Assembly: GCA_002189035.1 (NCBI GenBank)
Contig: NEEC01000008.1
Span: 3,038,001 to 3,102,000 of the forward strand
DNA from: Utricularia gibba
Lineage: Eukaryota > Streptophyta > Magnoliopsida > Lamiales > Lentibulariaceae
Length of the DNA stretch: 64,000 bases
Reading direction: 5' to 3'
Part shown: in pieces, positions 24,189 through 36,886 of the stretch
Layout of the letters: the number at the start of each line of letters is the position of its first letter
How positions within the stretch are numbered: the first letter of the stretch is position 1
Program-made: the position numbers and the translations under genes
The notes under the pieces: generated by a model
Database searches by the model: none
Seen by the model: only the letters and a program-made list of their open reading frames with translations
What the model was told of the DNA's origin: nothing

Positions 24189-26377
24189 TTAGGTATATAG
24201 TAGATTTGCATGGACGGAGAATACGGAGTAGACGGGGCGGTGATCGGAAAACCTCGACTCGCCCCTGTTATAGCATATTTGTTTGATCCCTTTGCCTTTC
24301 CAAAGGATCCTGTCACACCTAAAAACATGGTGAACACCTTCAAGCTAATGTCATTTTGGGAAGAAAGATTGTATGTTGTATGTTGATGGGTGGATGAATT
24401 ACCAGGCAGGGTTGCGACGCTTCTGGGAGGATGTCTGAACAACGTAGGAATTTGAATTGGTGAGATACTTGTATGTTGGAGGGAAGAAAATGTCTCCTTC
24501 TTCCCATCCCTGGAATACACCTCCCAGGCCTCGCTCTGCTCTCAACTATTTTCAAAGTGTATATATTTAGTTATGATGTATAGTAATATCAATGATGCTT
24601 GTAAGTTTGTGATGCGGAAATGTACCTCATCTTTGTTAACGAGTTGTCGCCATTCTCGTTTCTCGAGGAGCCCTTGTGTAGCATGGGTGTTCAGGAGTCG
24701 ATAATTCAAGTCCCCGAGCCATATGATGTTACTGTGAAAGAGTCATAATTTTTAAGTATAGAACCAAGAATGGTGCATTGAATAGGCCAAAAAAAAAAAA
24801 AAAAAACTTACTTGTGATCGAGAATTGACTCCGGCGAGGCACCGGAGTTTGAGAATCGAGTTCGCTTTAGAATCTCCATCACGTCGGAGTTTCTGCGGCT
24901 GAGGTCCCCCTCTTTATCGCCGGAAGCGAGATGTGTGCACACGAAGCAGAACGATGTGTCATACAACGTCATACTGATCGAAATTGATCCCTGATTAAAC
25001 ATGATGAATAAATACTAAAGTGTCAAAATAACTTAATAAGGGGAATGGGAGAAATGAACCATCAGTACCTTGTTTCCAAGGCACCCCATTATGCCTGTCC
25101 CAACGCACGATACTTTTACGCCGGAGATGCTCCGGGAAAAATCACGGCGAACCCACACGCAAAGGAATATTCCGACCATCTGCTTGCTCGCAGCAAGAAA
25201 GTACTCATGTTGCTGTAATCTACATTTACGATTCACCACGGCGTGATCCGATGCGGGTGAGCTCTCCTCTCCCTCGCTAGACGAGCATGACTCCGAACTA
25301 GAGCACGACGAAGTCGTCAACACGTTACGGTGATTGGAGGGCAGTTCATAGGATCTACGACTGCCTTTAGAAGACAAGTGTACGCCGCCGTCGTTTTCGT
25401 GTACCCCGTTAAGCGTCCGCCGGATCGACGACAACCAGCGCTGGGCCGGCCCGGGATCCTCCGGCCCGAGCACGTTTCCTGCGTTTAGTGGCACAATTTC
25501 TTGAAACCTGGATACATTACAGTGGTCAGTTTATCACCATACCATAATAACTGGATACTTTTATTATTAAAACTCTATAGAATCAACCCCTCTTACCCTA
25601 GCACATAAATATCAGGAGATATCTCTGGCCTTAGCCAATCTTGAAGGTCCATTTCACATTGAGGGGACTTGCCTCCCACATTCCAGGTTCCTACGAACAT
25701 CCTGCACCCATTTGAATCCGCCCCGTTTGTTAAGAGGAAACCCGGATCCGAAATAAACGTAGCTTAAAAGGCAAGAGTAAAGCAAGTAATATTCCTGCCC
25801 TTTCAAAAAGGTGCATGTGCAGATGGAGAAGTGGGCAATACCATCACACACCTGTGGTTTTTGATGCTCCAGCTAGGTTGGTGGTTGAATATCAGCCGCC
25901 CATTCCCATCTCGCATCTCCACCGTCCGATCATCTGTTCCATTCAATGGCAAGTTAAAGTTAGATGCTAAGCCCTGCAACACTTAATTAAACGCAGCCAT
26001 GTTCTACCCTGCAGGTGCATTCCAAATAAGGGATAGACATGCCAATTATTTAATCTTGCTTCAGTTAACCTTAAACTGATCGTGATTAGTTGATTTTTTT
26101 TTTATTTTGTGTATGTTTTAATGGAAAAGAAGGATCACCGGAAAATCCTGCGGACACGGCCGGGCAGCTCTTCCTTCTCTGTATTGTGGTATGGTGATAG
26201 TCGGAGAGAAATTCGACTCCGCCAGTTCTCATCTTCAGCAATTTTCGCACCAGGGCCTTAGACCATGAGTGCTGAATTACAGAATAAAAAAGATGAAAAA
26301 ATATACATTCTAATTTAAAAAACACTGCATATCGGAAACTAAAATTGGACCTTGGGATTTCCGCCGTCGTCTCTCAT
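24189..26377 (-). CDS. Type I inositol polyphosphate 5-phosphatase
   Basis: Removes the 5-phosphate from soluble inositol phosphates and possibly phosphoinositides; relatives (CVP2, CVL1, BST1, IP5P1-3) tune vein pattern, root hairs and ABA/IP3 signals. Nine exons: 26377-26351, 26271-26139, 25933-25852, 25701-25597, 25507-25069, 24990-24812, 24731-24626, 24545-24403 and 24318-24189. All phases join, giving 447 aa with no break. The start MRDDGGNPK followed by [11 protein letters not shown] matches the family's basic N-terminus. Catalytic motifs are complete: [79 protein letters not shown] and [11 protein letters not shown] Ser-rich insert (about residues 170-195, [17 protein letters not shown]) separates two conserved blocks and is variable in the family. 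A 5' leader intron is likely between 26400 and 26900; TATAAAT lies near 26925-26935 on this strand. The exact orthologue is uncertain. Confidence 0.95.
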
Positions 26378-27791
26378 TCCCAGAGCGCGCACGGATTCAA
26401 ATGCGTCAACTCCTGAAAACAAAGGATTAAGCGCGCTAATAAGAACGTTAAGCCCATCGTTAAAGCAATGGAGGTCGAGAATTGACTCATGAAACAGTGG
26501 CGTAAAGGCACAAGCGCGAACATTTCAGATGAACCGTCGGAAGAGAGAATAAACCACGTCGTCGTTTTCAATCAGCACGGGGAGCTATCAGATCAACGAG
26601 AATCTTCTCGATTTTTCGCCTATCTCGCTTTCAGCAACAGATGACGAAGACTGGATAGGAATGTAATTAACAGCAGAATCCAACACACATCTCAGAAATC
26701 AAAAGCATTAACAATCAAACTGCTGCGACGAGAATGTAGAAGCAAGCGTCACCATTATCGTTCACTTACACGAATCAGCGGGCAGCGTCGCTTGCGATCG
26801 TTTCCGAGAACTGAGTCGAATCTAATCAAGTGGATCAAAAAGAGGAATCTCGAATCGTGCACCAGAAGAATGACGAGCGTCGCGGCTCCTGGGAGAAGGG
26901 AAAATGAACTCCTCCCCCAAATTTATAGTGAGTGAATCCAAGTGACGCCGAAAGCGTGTGTGGTGGCGCGTGGTAGGGGCCTCCAGGAGAAATGTTCCAG
27001 TTCTTCTATTCCATTTATTGCGCACAAATACAAGATTTAATATTAAATTTTATTTACACAGTACAAAGTTACACGAGGAACAAATTCCATGTTTTAAAAT
27101 CAAGGTTTCAGTGGTCAATTCAGACCCTTAACCATGGTTAATAAACATAACCCAAACCCCACCTCAGGTTTGTAAGCAGTTAACAAATGTTAAATAAAAA
27201 CACTATAAAAGATGAAATTCCAATCATGCCAAGGCAAAAATCTTGGACCTACTTTTGGGAAAAGAATCAGAAGCACTAATGGTTAGGGGTATTAAGGTCA
27301 TTGCGGTGCCAGAATTTTCATTTTATTTTCTTTTACTTTCAAATAAATTTACTGACTGGGTGGTGGAGTTGGATATGACATGATGAAAATTACTGCAGTA
27401 GTTAATGCTTCATTTAAACTGTAGTTTGACCCCAACGCCTCATACTGTGAGAATTTAATAAATGACTCAACCTTCTTCCCTCTCTATATTTCAATTATTA
27501 AATTCTAAAAAAAACCTTTGCACAATATTAACCTTATTTTTTGTTTCAAAAACTATATTTTTAAATTAATACGTATTTATTGAAATATAATTAACTCAAA
27601 TATATTATTAATCAAACTATTAAACTATCTTGAATATGATTAGAGTATGTTTGATAATATAATATATATGATTTATATATAAATTTACACATAAATTATT
27701 ATTTAATTAATTAGCATATATATGTCATACTTGCATGATTATATAATTTATATATTTGAATTTTTAATATCAAATATCAAACGTTATATAC

Positions 27792-27825
<34 letters not shown>

Positions 27826-30800
27826 ATCATATTATACTTAAACATATTAATAACTTACTATTAAACAAATTTTTAATTGTTTAAATAAGTGATTCACTTT
27901 AATTACTCATGATTACCCACTGATTAGTGTTTAATTTAGATTTGTATCAACAAATCACTTGTCCTTTTCAAACCATTGACCACTATTTCTAGAGATGGAA
28001 TTTTTCTCCTATATTTGTTTGTTTTTATAATGTTATAATTTATATTAATTATTAAAATAAGCAAGATGTTCACTGTCATTTTATAAAAATAATTAAAAAA
28101 ATTATCTGTCTACATGAGCAGTAATGTCCATTGTTTGTAGCCAATGGTTAGTAGGAACAAGGGACAGCTGGCAGAAATATCATGTAATGATTTAGGTTCA
28201 AATGTCAAAGTACCTAATTCGTGGACAAAAATATCTTGAAAACTGGTGGTGTGGAGACGCTGACCTAAGGAAAGGTTAACAATCCCTCCAGAATTCGGAG
28301 GGTGAAAATATCTGTGAATTTAATAATACCTTCTTTTTTTAGCTTCAGTTGTTGAAGATTTTTTCCATGTATCTGCTCCATCACCATGATGGTGGTGTTA
28401 TAAGGTGGAATCATAAATAATTACCATTTTTTATAATCTTTGATGTTGACATAGTTTCATGCTTGGTTTAATGCTATAGTGTTTATTTAAATATCGTTAA
28501 TTATTAATGTAGTTTAATTAATATGATTCTCTTTTTATAATTTCTGAAAGTGATTTTATTTAATTTTTAATCATTCTATAATAAAATCAGAAATTTATAT
28601 GGTGTGATTAACTTGATAAATTATTGAATTTTTTGAAATATATATTTCAATAAGTAAATAGTATATTAATTCAAAAATTATAATATTTTTTATCTATTTT
28701 AAAAATATATATTATATTATAATATTAAATTTAAATATATTAAACTTTATACTATATATTTTTTAATTTATTAAATTTTATAGTATAAATCTTATATATT
28801 CTATAAAATAGTTTTACAATTTCAAACTAATTCTATTTATATAATCTTAAATTGATTTTATTTTACATAACCTAAATTACAACTTCAAATTAAAAAATAA
28901 GCTCTATGTGTTTAAAATGAAAATGCATTAGATAGTCGAAACGTGTATTCCAATTTTTTATTATTTTTCTAAATGAATTTGGAGCGTATCCAATTTGAAC
29001 ATTTGTGGTGCGTTTAGGTGGGGGATGGATCAAGTCATGTTATCGTGTTGCTAAAAATAGTATAAAGATGAATGGAATTTGGTACGTGTTACGTGGTATG
29101 ACGACTTAGTGGGTGCAAATAATGTACTTTAGGTATTTTTTTAGTAGCAAGATAATCACACCCACACTAGTCCTAATCCTTCAATTACGATAACGATAAT
29201 TAGTATAAATTAAGTTGAAACTTAGAGTTTTTGTATTTATTATTTATGTTTTTTAAACGAGGAAAAATATATGTGGATCAGATTATGAACTTCCCAGTTC
29301 TAGAAGTTTCAGGGGGATCATGACTCATGAGACTTTTGCATCAAAGTCTGTTACTATCTACCAAACTAATGCATTTAGTCTCTACAATGTAAGTAAAACG
29401 GCATGGGTAGTTCCCATTGGCCTTATGGATTCCTACTATTTTAACGTACCAAATACGTTTAGTTTGATATACATGATAAAATTCGTTATTAATTGCCATT
29501 TTTAATTAAAAATCAAATATATTTAGTATCTATTGTATTATTATTTGATTCCTAATGTTTTGTTTAAATATCTAAAAAAAATAATTCTCATGTACTGGAC
29601 CTACTTGCCGCCACCATCGGGCGCCTCGATGAAATTTAGGGCGTATCATCGTTGAGCGTCCGGCGAGCAGGCGGTGGGGTGCCGAAGTCATCGGGGAGCT
29701 ATCGGCGGCGTCCGGTTGCCGGTGATCCGGAAAAAGGAAAAATTAAAATTTGAGAATGAAAATCATTCATTTGATTTTGAAATAATGAGGATTTATTGTA
29801 AATAGTCTTTAAATAATACCAATGAAAAGTAATTTTGGGAATAAATGATACTATTTGAGGAAATAATTGATATTATATATACAATTTTCAAGTATTATTA
29901 ATACTTGAATCTGGGATTTAAATTTATGGGTCTTCCATTTTATTTATTTGATTGAAAGCCCATGTTTTAGTGTGTATGGGCTTTTTTATAGCCCATTTTT
30001 GTAGTACAAATCCTTAAATGGGTCTTTGGTTTTCTAGCCCACTAAAACCTAAGGGATTCAACCATCCCCCACAATGTACACCACTATGAGCTATCACCTC
30101 TTCTAGTGCACAAGAACAAAGTAATGTTATCGATCTTATAAGAGTTAAACTATATTCAAAATAGACAATATCATATAAGAATTGCAAGATCTTCAATATC
30201 CCAAAATGAGGGTTATCTTACAATCCTTTCATGTTTTGGAAGAGCATATCTAAGTAGCATCATATTAGCATACATGCAAACCTACTTACCAAGATTCTAC
30301 TTAAAACAGTTTTATTATCATATATAAATAATTTTTGCAATAAAATATTAATGTAAAAACTTAACTTATATCTTATTCAAAAATTTTCGAAAATTATTTT
30401 TTTTAGAAGTATAGTCAGACGTATCTTTAATTAGGTTATTCTTCTTCTTCAAACGACTCGATTCAATGTAAATGTCGTTTTTGCTTCAAAAACAACAAAA
30501 AAAACTAGCATTATGCACTATGCATGTGCAATGATGTACAAAAACATTTTTGGAAGTACGGCAAGTAGCCCACTTGAAACATTTGTGAATTGAATAATGT
30601 AAGAGGCGTCAAGATCCGACCGCCATTGTTGCATTTTTTTGTCCTTTTTTCCTATAAAAAAATAAAAAATAGAAAATGAATATACGATGTCATGACGGAG
30701 AACCTGATCACAGTATTGGACCGCCACCCACGTGAACCGGTCTGGACAGCTCGGAATTCGTATCTCTTAGCCAATCACCGTTCGTTACCCACGTGGACAC

Positions 30801-30935
30801 ATGGGGCCCACACTCACCTGCTATGACATTTTATTTTCAAAACAAAAAAAAAAACAACAGTTATTCGTCCTGGTTTCCTACTCGTCTTTGGCTTTCTTGT
30901 TTGCGATCACACGTAAGGATCTTGATTTTGCGGCC
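26378..30935. other. 5-phosphatase leader followed by a large AT-rich spacer
   Basis: 26378-26930 is the probable 5' leader and leader intron of the 5-phosphatase. 26960-30700 is very AT-rich, with a (TA)n microsatellite at about 27800-27824 and no supported gene. A GC-rich island at 29590-29745 has an open minus-strand segment but no recognisable protein. 30700-30935 is the promoter and leader of the next gene. Confidence 0.6.
30729..30795 (+). promoter_or_regulatory. Paired G-boxes in the TIGR01589 gene promoter
   Basis: Two perfect CACGTG elements (30729-30734 and 30790-30795) lie about 205 and 145 bp upstream of the start codon. G-boxes bind bHLH (PIF) and bZIP factors. RPGE genes of this family are reported as PIF-induced repressors of GLK, so PIF control is a reasonable inference here. 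Confidence 0.55.
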
Positions 30936-31653
30936 ATGGGATTCCCATCTTCTTCCAATTCTCCCACCCAATACATCTATTTGGTAACTCCCCTTTCATC
31001 TTTAGGGTTTTTTCGTAGGTTCGGTATCATGATTCAGTGTTAGGATTCGTAGCAAAACTGGTTCGGAAATTTGATTCAATCAACATGGGTGTGCCCTGGT
31101 TGGAAGACTTGATGAGTTATTTGTGTGCATGATGAAGCCGTCATCTCATTATGTGAATCGGGGATGCTCTTTATTACAACCAGATTGATTTTATGCAGTA
31201 TTTAAAAACTGCTATTGAATTGTTTTGTACGGACAGAGATCATGTTAAATTTGACAGTGTCGGTGTGTTTTTCCGGTGATGTAGGTTCACAATTTGATAG
31301 AGCAATGCTTGGTGTTCAACTTGAGCAAAGAGGAGTGCATGGAGGCTCTCTCCAAACATGCAAACATCAGTCCTGTTGTTACCTCCACAGGCAATCATTT
31401 CTCAGTGCTTCCTTCTTCTGTCTGTGTATTCAGTTTTCTTCTTTAGACGCCATGATTGCTCGCATTTCGTGCTGGTAATCGTGGAATTTATGGCTTTATG
31501 TGACGGCTGTATGCTTCGATCGGCCTACCGAACTTCATGTGATACTGATTTACAGTGTGGAAGGAGCTGGAGAAGGAAAACAAAGAGTTCTTCGAGTCCT
31601 ACAGTAAAGGAAGAAACCCCGACCAAGTTCTGCGTCCTTCTCCCGGCAAATGA
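30936..31653 (+). CDS. Small TIGR01589-domain protein (RPGE-like)
   Basis: Plant-specific small protein of 83 aa. Arabidopsis relatives include RPGE1/RPGE2, which bind GLK factors and lower photosynthetic gene expression in shade; I recall that link from the literature and did not derive it here. Exons: 30936-30983, 31285-31390 and 31556-31653. Exon 1 encodes MGFPSSSNSPTQYIYL. The domain is VHNLIEQCLVFNLSKEEC, MEALSKHANISPVVTSTVW and KELEKENKEFFESY, complete for this family. The second intron begins with GC rather than GT (ACAG|GCAATC, 31391-31392). Only this junction joins STV to WKELEKENKEFF, so it is a GC-AG intron. The short tail NPDQVLRPSPGK is variable. Confidence 0.9.
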
Positions 31654-33298
31654 CGCGCCGCCGCCGCCGCCGGGGAATCTGGTGTAGCGTGCACCCGCGT
31701 AAAGGATTCAGTGTCGCTCGCGGACTGGTGGTTACCCTTTTTTGTCTTCGCCTTCGTGATTCTTGATGGATCCCCCCAGTAGGAAAATATATATTTTTTT
31801 CATTGGCAAATTATTCGCTAGAAAACAAAAAATGATATTGCGTCGTATATAATAAATAAAAAACTATACGAAAAAGAGATGCCAACAGTCTTGAGATCAT
31901 TTAAGCTTGGGCTTCATTTGGGCCGACGTTAGCCCGGAGAAGATTCAGCCCAGGCCTGGTTGCGAAAGTTTCAGCGGCAAAATAGGAAAAAAAAAAAAAA
32001 AAGAGAGAAACGCCGGCAACTCTCTGACCGTCGGCCGCCTCTCCGCCGCTTTCTTCTCCGCGTGCTTCCCCGCCGTTTTTCAGTCAATCGGAGAATGAGA
32101 CACGCCAAAGTGGGATCGTACTTCGCAGTAAAGAAATCTCTCACTGTCTGTCTCTTGAATGGAGCATCATTTCCTGCTCAAATTGTCTTTTTGAATGATG
32201 CGTCACGAATGCAATTCCAATGGCGGCGTCAGCATTTCATCTGTCATAATCACTTTTATTAAGAAATACTATCAATTTATTTTGTAAAAAATTCAAGCAT
32301 TTAGAAATATATATTTTTTATTTTTAAAATTATAAATCACAGTTTTTAATCATTTCTAGAAATTAATTTTTGGAATCCGACGTGTCAAATTACACGGCAT
32401 TGTGTCCGTACTCTTCATAGGGTTTGGGCAGGTCATAAGTTATGTTGCCCGGCCACCTAAATAATAAATACTTTTTAATGATATTAATATTTGTCATTAT
32501 GAAATTGCAGCATAGGTTGCCCAGTAGAAACTTAGCACATTTAACATGTCGGGTATACCACATGAACTACCATCGCATGTCTTGTTCTTCAACTTCAAAC
32601 TATCCATGGTGATTGAAAATTTTCCAGATCGACACTCGTTTTTCGGTTTTGGTTTCGGTATGAAAAAATATGAAATTCGATATTTTGATCATTAAACCAT
32701 CTACCAAACATCATCTATATGATCGATAGCAAAATTATTTATGAAATTTTTTTCAAAAAGAAACTATTCAAAACATACTCTTATCAGTTGTAGTTCAGAC
32801 AATGCCATGACTTGGAGTAGTGGGGGCCTGGGGTGCTTGGGGGCGATTCTGAATGTATGCATTATTGCAAAATACTAAAATAGAGGGACCACTTTGTAAT
32901 ATCCACCCTTTGTTCAAATGTCAGGGAGGACTGTTATCTTTCTTTTTAATTTGAGAAAAAGGAGGAGCACCATTTTTTTTATAACAAGGAACTGTGTGGT
33001 GCCGGTTTCGCCATTAATGCGCCTACTAGTACTTCAGCTTTCTTCTCAGTCGCTCGCACGCTCTCCTTGTCTTGAAAACGAACTTTAGTGTTGGTTGTTG
33101 GAGAGTTCTTTTAATGGTACTATTTATCACGTACCTTGTTTCTGTTTCCCCCTTGTTTCTTTCGGTTCTTTGTCTCCATTCATTTGAAAAACGCTGTGTG
33201 AATGAAGGTTTCGTATTCCTGCTCTTTTCTCTTTCTTTTTGTTTCCGCTGTTTACATTTTGGTGTTTGGGCTTCTTTACACGATATTCTGTACAGGAA
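31654..33298. other. Spacer with an orphan promoter-like block
   Basis: The start is the 3' UTR of the small TIGR01589 gene. Around 31895-32140 there is a plus-strand block with site II motifs (TGGGCT, TGGGCC), a pyrimidine-rich leader and an ATG at 32095 opening MRHAKVGSYFA before a donor-like site, but nothing recognisable follows. 32270-32960 is AT-rich. 33000-33298 is the leader and leader intron of the TRM gene; an acceptor lies just before its ATG. Confidence 0.45.
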
Positions 33299-36200
33299 AT
33301 GGGGGAATCACGGCTTAGAAGATCAAGAAGTGTTTCTGGTTTTGAGGGTTGGTTTTCTTCTTTCTTGGAATAGCCTTGTTGTTCCAAAGTTTGAAAATTG
33401 TTGGTGCGATTTTCGTCATTTCATTGTGTGCTTTACAACTGTGACCGTCGTTTTGCTCTGTGCTGAAACACAATCTTTGCTCAGAAATCGAGCCTCCTCT
33501 GTGTTTTTTGGTGATGTTTGAATTGTGTAGAAAGAAAACAGTGTTTCTCTCTTTAAAGAACTTGCATTGCTCTATCTGACTGATGTGTCGTCGCCCCTTT
33601 TTTCTGATTCATATTCTCTTTGTAATATGCCCAAAGCTTTTGTTAAAAGCTGCATTTTTTTAGCTTAACTGCATCTTACCCTTGTGCATTTAAGCTTTAA
33701 CGATTAGAAAAGTGTGCAGTTCTCTGGCTCGTACTTTCTCTTTGTTGGGCTTTTATTGCAAAAAATTCAAACTTCATCATTTTCTTTTGTCCCACTTTAA
33801 GTTTCATCTTTAATGCATGTCTGAACCTACTCTGTTCGAGCAAATGTACTAAATGTTTTACTTGAAACATTCAAAATCTATGTTTTGATTCTGGTTTTGT
33901 TCAAATTATGGACATTTTCAATAGGTAAGAGTCAGAACCAGAACCAGCAGCAGCGATTTACTTCACGGTTGTCCTTAGATTCTCAATTCTGCACAGATGG
34001 GAGCAATATAAACGATGTAATCAGTATTCTTGAACATTTCGTTCCTCTTTTATGCAATGCACAAAATTCTTGGGTGCCTCTATGTTTAAGCTTCCAGCAG
34101 TTGCATTCTTTTGAACTATATAATCTGTTTGAATGATAGAAAATGAAGGAACGTGTGAGTGTATTGATGTATTCTGTGGATAGCATGCCTTGTGTTGAAG
34201 AGCATAGGGCATAAGAATGATTGCAAGTTCACTTGGTTTTTGCAGTTCATTTTTCAGTCTGGGAGGCGCTCCAGTGTTGAAGAGACTGGTTTATCTCTGA
34301 GGAAGGTACTCTCTAAGGAAATGCCGAAAGAGGTTTCACCCAAGAAGCGAACTCTGAGTGTTGTTGCCAAGTTGATGGGAGTTGAAGGACTGCCGTCTCC
34401 AAAATCTTTTCACAGACAACAAGGGAAGTGTTCCAACTTCTACCAACAGAAGAATGATTTAGTGGCTGCTCATGTGAGCTCTCAAATGCATGATCAACAA
34501 GAATTCAAGGATGTGTACGAGGATATTGGAGCGTCACATGTTGGAAACCACAGGTTCTTTCAAAGCTGGAACAAGGGATCAGTGTTTCCAGTTCAGCATA
34601 AGTTATTTGATGCTGAAGAGCAGCAGCTATTCTCAAGTGATGAATCTATTCATCATTTGGAAGACTTGGTTATGAAGCGTTCAAAACCTCCACAGGTTGA
34701 TTCCAAGGGTTCTTATGGCAGCCCTATTGCAGTTTTGAAACCTTTGGGTTCCAACAATTATGAAGTTAGTGCGAAAGCATGGAGACCAGAGAGGGATATT
34801 AAGCACAGAGAAGAACAATTCTATCAATCCAGCGGCTGCCATGGGGCTCGTCTGTATCGAGGTTCAATGGATGAAGGTACTGAGGAAAACGTGCAACCTA
34901 CAAGGATTGTTTTGCTGAAACCAAAACAGGGTAAGATCAAGAATTCAGGGGCATTCTGCTCATCTCCTTCTCTCCCGAGTGGCTATCAGTTTACTTATCA
35001 AAATGTAAGGGAGCCTTTGGATGTTAGAGGTGCTGGAAAAGGGTCGTGGTCTCGGGAAGTTTCTAGGAAAATTGCAATGAGAACCAGAGACATCAGGGAT
35101 GAATCAGTGGATGCAAAATTCACTGCTCTTGGAGGATATATAGGGGATGAGAGCTCATATGAGGAAAGTGAAAGTGATTCTGGAAGTGATTCTGAGATAT
35201 ATCAATCCCCTTACGGAAAACCACTCTGGGAAAATGACTTCTATGGGGATCATCTAATACAGCAGCTAAAAAGTCACAATGTGAGAACCGGAAGACGCAT
35301 CACACATATCAGCGCCTGGAAATGGTGAGAAATGGTGGCACATTAGCTGAAATGCGTACTTCTAATCCCAATGATATGAGTAGCAGTGGTGCATCAAACA
35401 GTCAGTGCGTCAGATATAACAGAAGAATGAGCCACAAGGATGGCTCGAAGGATAACTCAAGCCTGAGTTCATCCAGATCGAGATTACTGTCTAAATCCCT
35501 TGGTGGGATCAGTAACAGGAAGAGCACTCGTCATGCTGAGCTTGAAGAAAACAAGCACGTTCACAACGGTGCTGTATACTCTGACAGAAATAATGCTATG
35601 ATGGGGAAGCTACAGAGTACAGATGATCACTTCTCTAATACTTCAAGTTTCTGTACCAAGAAGCTGCATTCCTGTCGGCACGAGGCAGCCAATGTGACTG
35701 GCTGCTCGGCAAACACTAGTCTCAAGATTCAAACAAGGATATCTTATGCAAGTGCTGCTAGTGACGCTGTGTGTAAAAGCCCCATGTTTGACGGTATGAC
35801 AGTAAACAAGTCTGAGAGCATAATCTTGACTTCAGATTCCTGTCACATGCCATCAAACCATTTATCTGATTTTCGAGAGTGTGATCCTGTTGAAAAAGAC
35901 TCAAACCTCCAGGTTTGGATCCCTACTTCACAGATTAATTTTTCAGCCGTGTTTTTCTGCAATGTCAGTGATGGACATTTTTCAGTTTTCATGACTTGTT
36001 TTCCATTTTTTGTTAGCTTCAGGAGAAACCAGTTCTCCAAGGCTCTCAGCAGGTGGAGCTTCCGAAAGCGAAATCAGATCCATCTGAAAGCTCAAAGGAA
36101 GCTGGTCATCCTAGTCCAGTTTCAGTCCTTGAAGTTCCAAGCCCTGAAGATGCATCTTTTTGTGGAGGTTTCGAAAGAGTTAATGCTGAACTTCGTGGTA

Positions 36201-36886
36201 TGAAACTTTATCTAAATTACAGATTTTTTTCTCCATGAATCAAGTGATTTACATGAATTTCTCATTTTCTCACAGAACTACGAAGGCAATTGCAGTTGCT
36301 CAAAATGGAGTCTCCCACATGTTCTGAGGCACCACCTCCTCTCCTTCCCATTGAGGAGGAAACTACCAGCTCCGTTTCTGACAACTTCCTTGGACTAGAA
36401 TCCGGATCCTGGCAAACATCCTATGCTGCTGATTTACTGAGCAGGGCTGCACTCCAAGATTCCGACTTTGGCATCTACAAGACAAACTGGAACGACCCAA
36501 ATGACCCTATGGACCCAAAGCTATTCGAAGAACTCGAGACAAAGTATAGCAATGGACAGATGGGATCCAAGTCTGAAAGAAAGCTACTTTTCGATACAAT
36601 AAAGTCATCCCTGTTGGAGATCTTCCAGCTCCACGTGGATTCATTCCCTTGGGTGAGGCCTAAACTGGTCGACTTGTACACCAAATCTGAGAAAGAGGCA
36701 GTTCGTGATGCCATGGACGCACTGATGAGCCGAGACTTCTCCGACATGGAAGCATCAGAGATTGGAGACCTGGACAAGGAAATGGAGTGGTCAGATGTGG
36801 AAGGAGAAATCAACCTTATAGGAACTGAAATGGAGAGAATGTTGATACATGACATGATATCTGACTTATGCTCTCTTTACCAGTAA
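33299..36886 (+). CDS. TRM-type DUF4378 protein (TON1-recruiting-motif family), one frame break
   Basis: Plant protein of the LONGIFOLIA/TRM superfamily, whose members link TON1-PP2A complexes to microtubules and shape cell elongation. Exons: 33299-33347, 33925-34016, 34258-35912, 36023-36197 and 36276-36886. Family blocks in order: RFTSRLSLDSQF, LSVVAKLMGVEGLPSPK (DUF3741-like), TRIVLLKPKQGK, SREVSRKIA, then TYQRLEMVRNGGTLAEM, and C-terminal DUF4378 (ERKLLFDTIKSSLLEIFQ; EINLIGTEMERMLIHDMI). Exon 3 is 1655 nt and shifts frame at about 35245-35248 (ATGGGGAT): before it the frame reads GKPLWENDFYG, and after it the conserved sequence continues as SSNTAAKK. One more G would restore frame and give about 860 aa. 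An in-frame acceptor 12 nt upstream of exon 3 (34245) is also possible. The closest Arabidopsis group seems to be TRM19; that is inference. Confidence 0.88.

Noticed and set aside
24158-24520. Minus-strand frame overlapping the last two 5-phosphatase exons
   Set aside because: It crosses an intron in the wrong frame; the correct exons give PAWCDRILW and SDHRPV.
30014-30196. Minus-strand 60-codon frame
   Set aside because: No family signal or plausible splice context; treated as chance.
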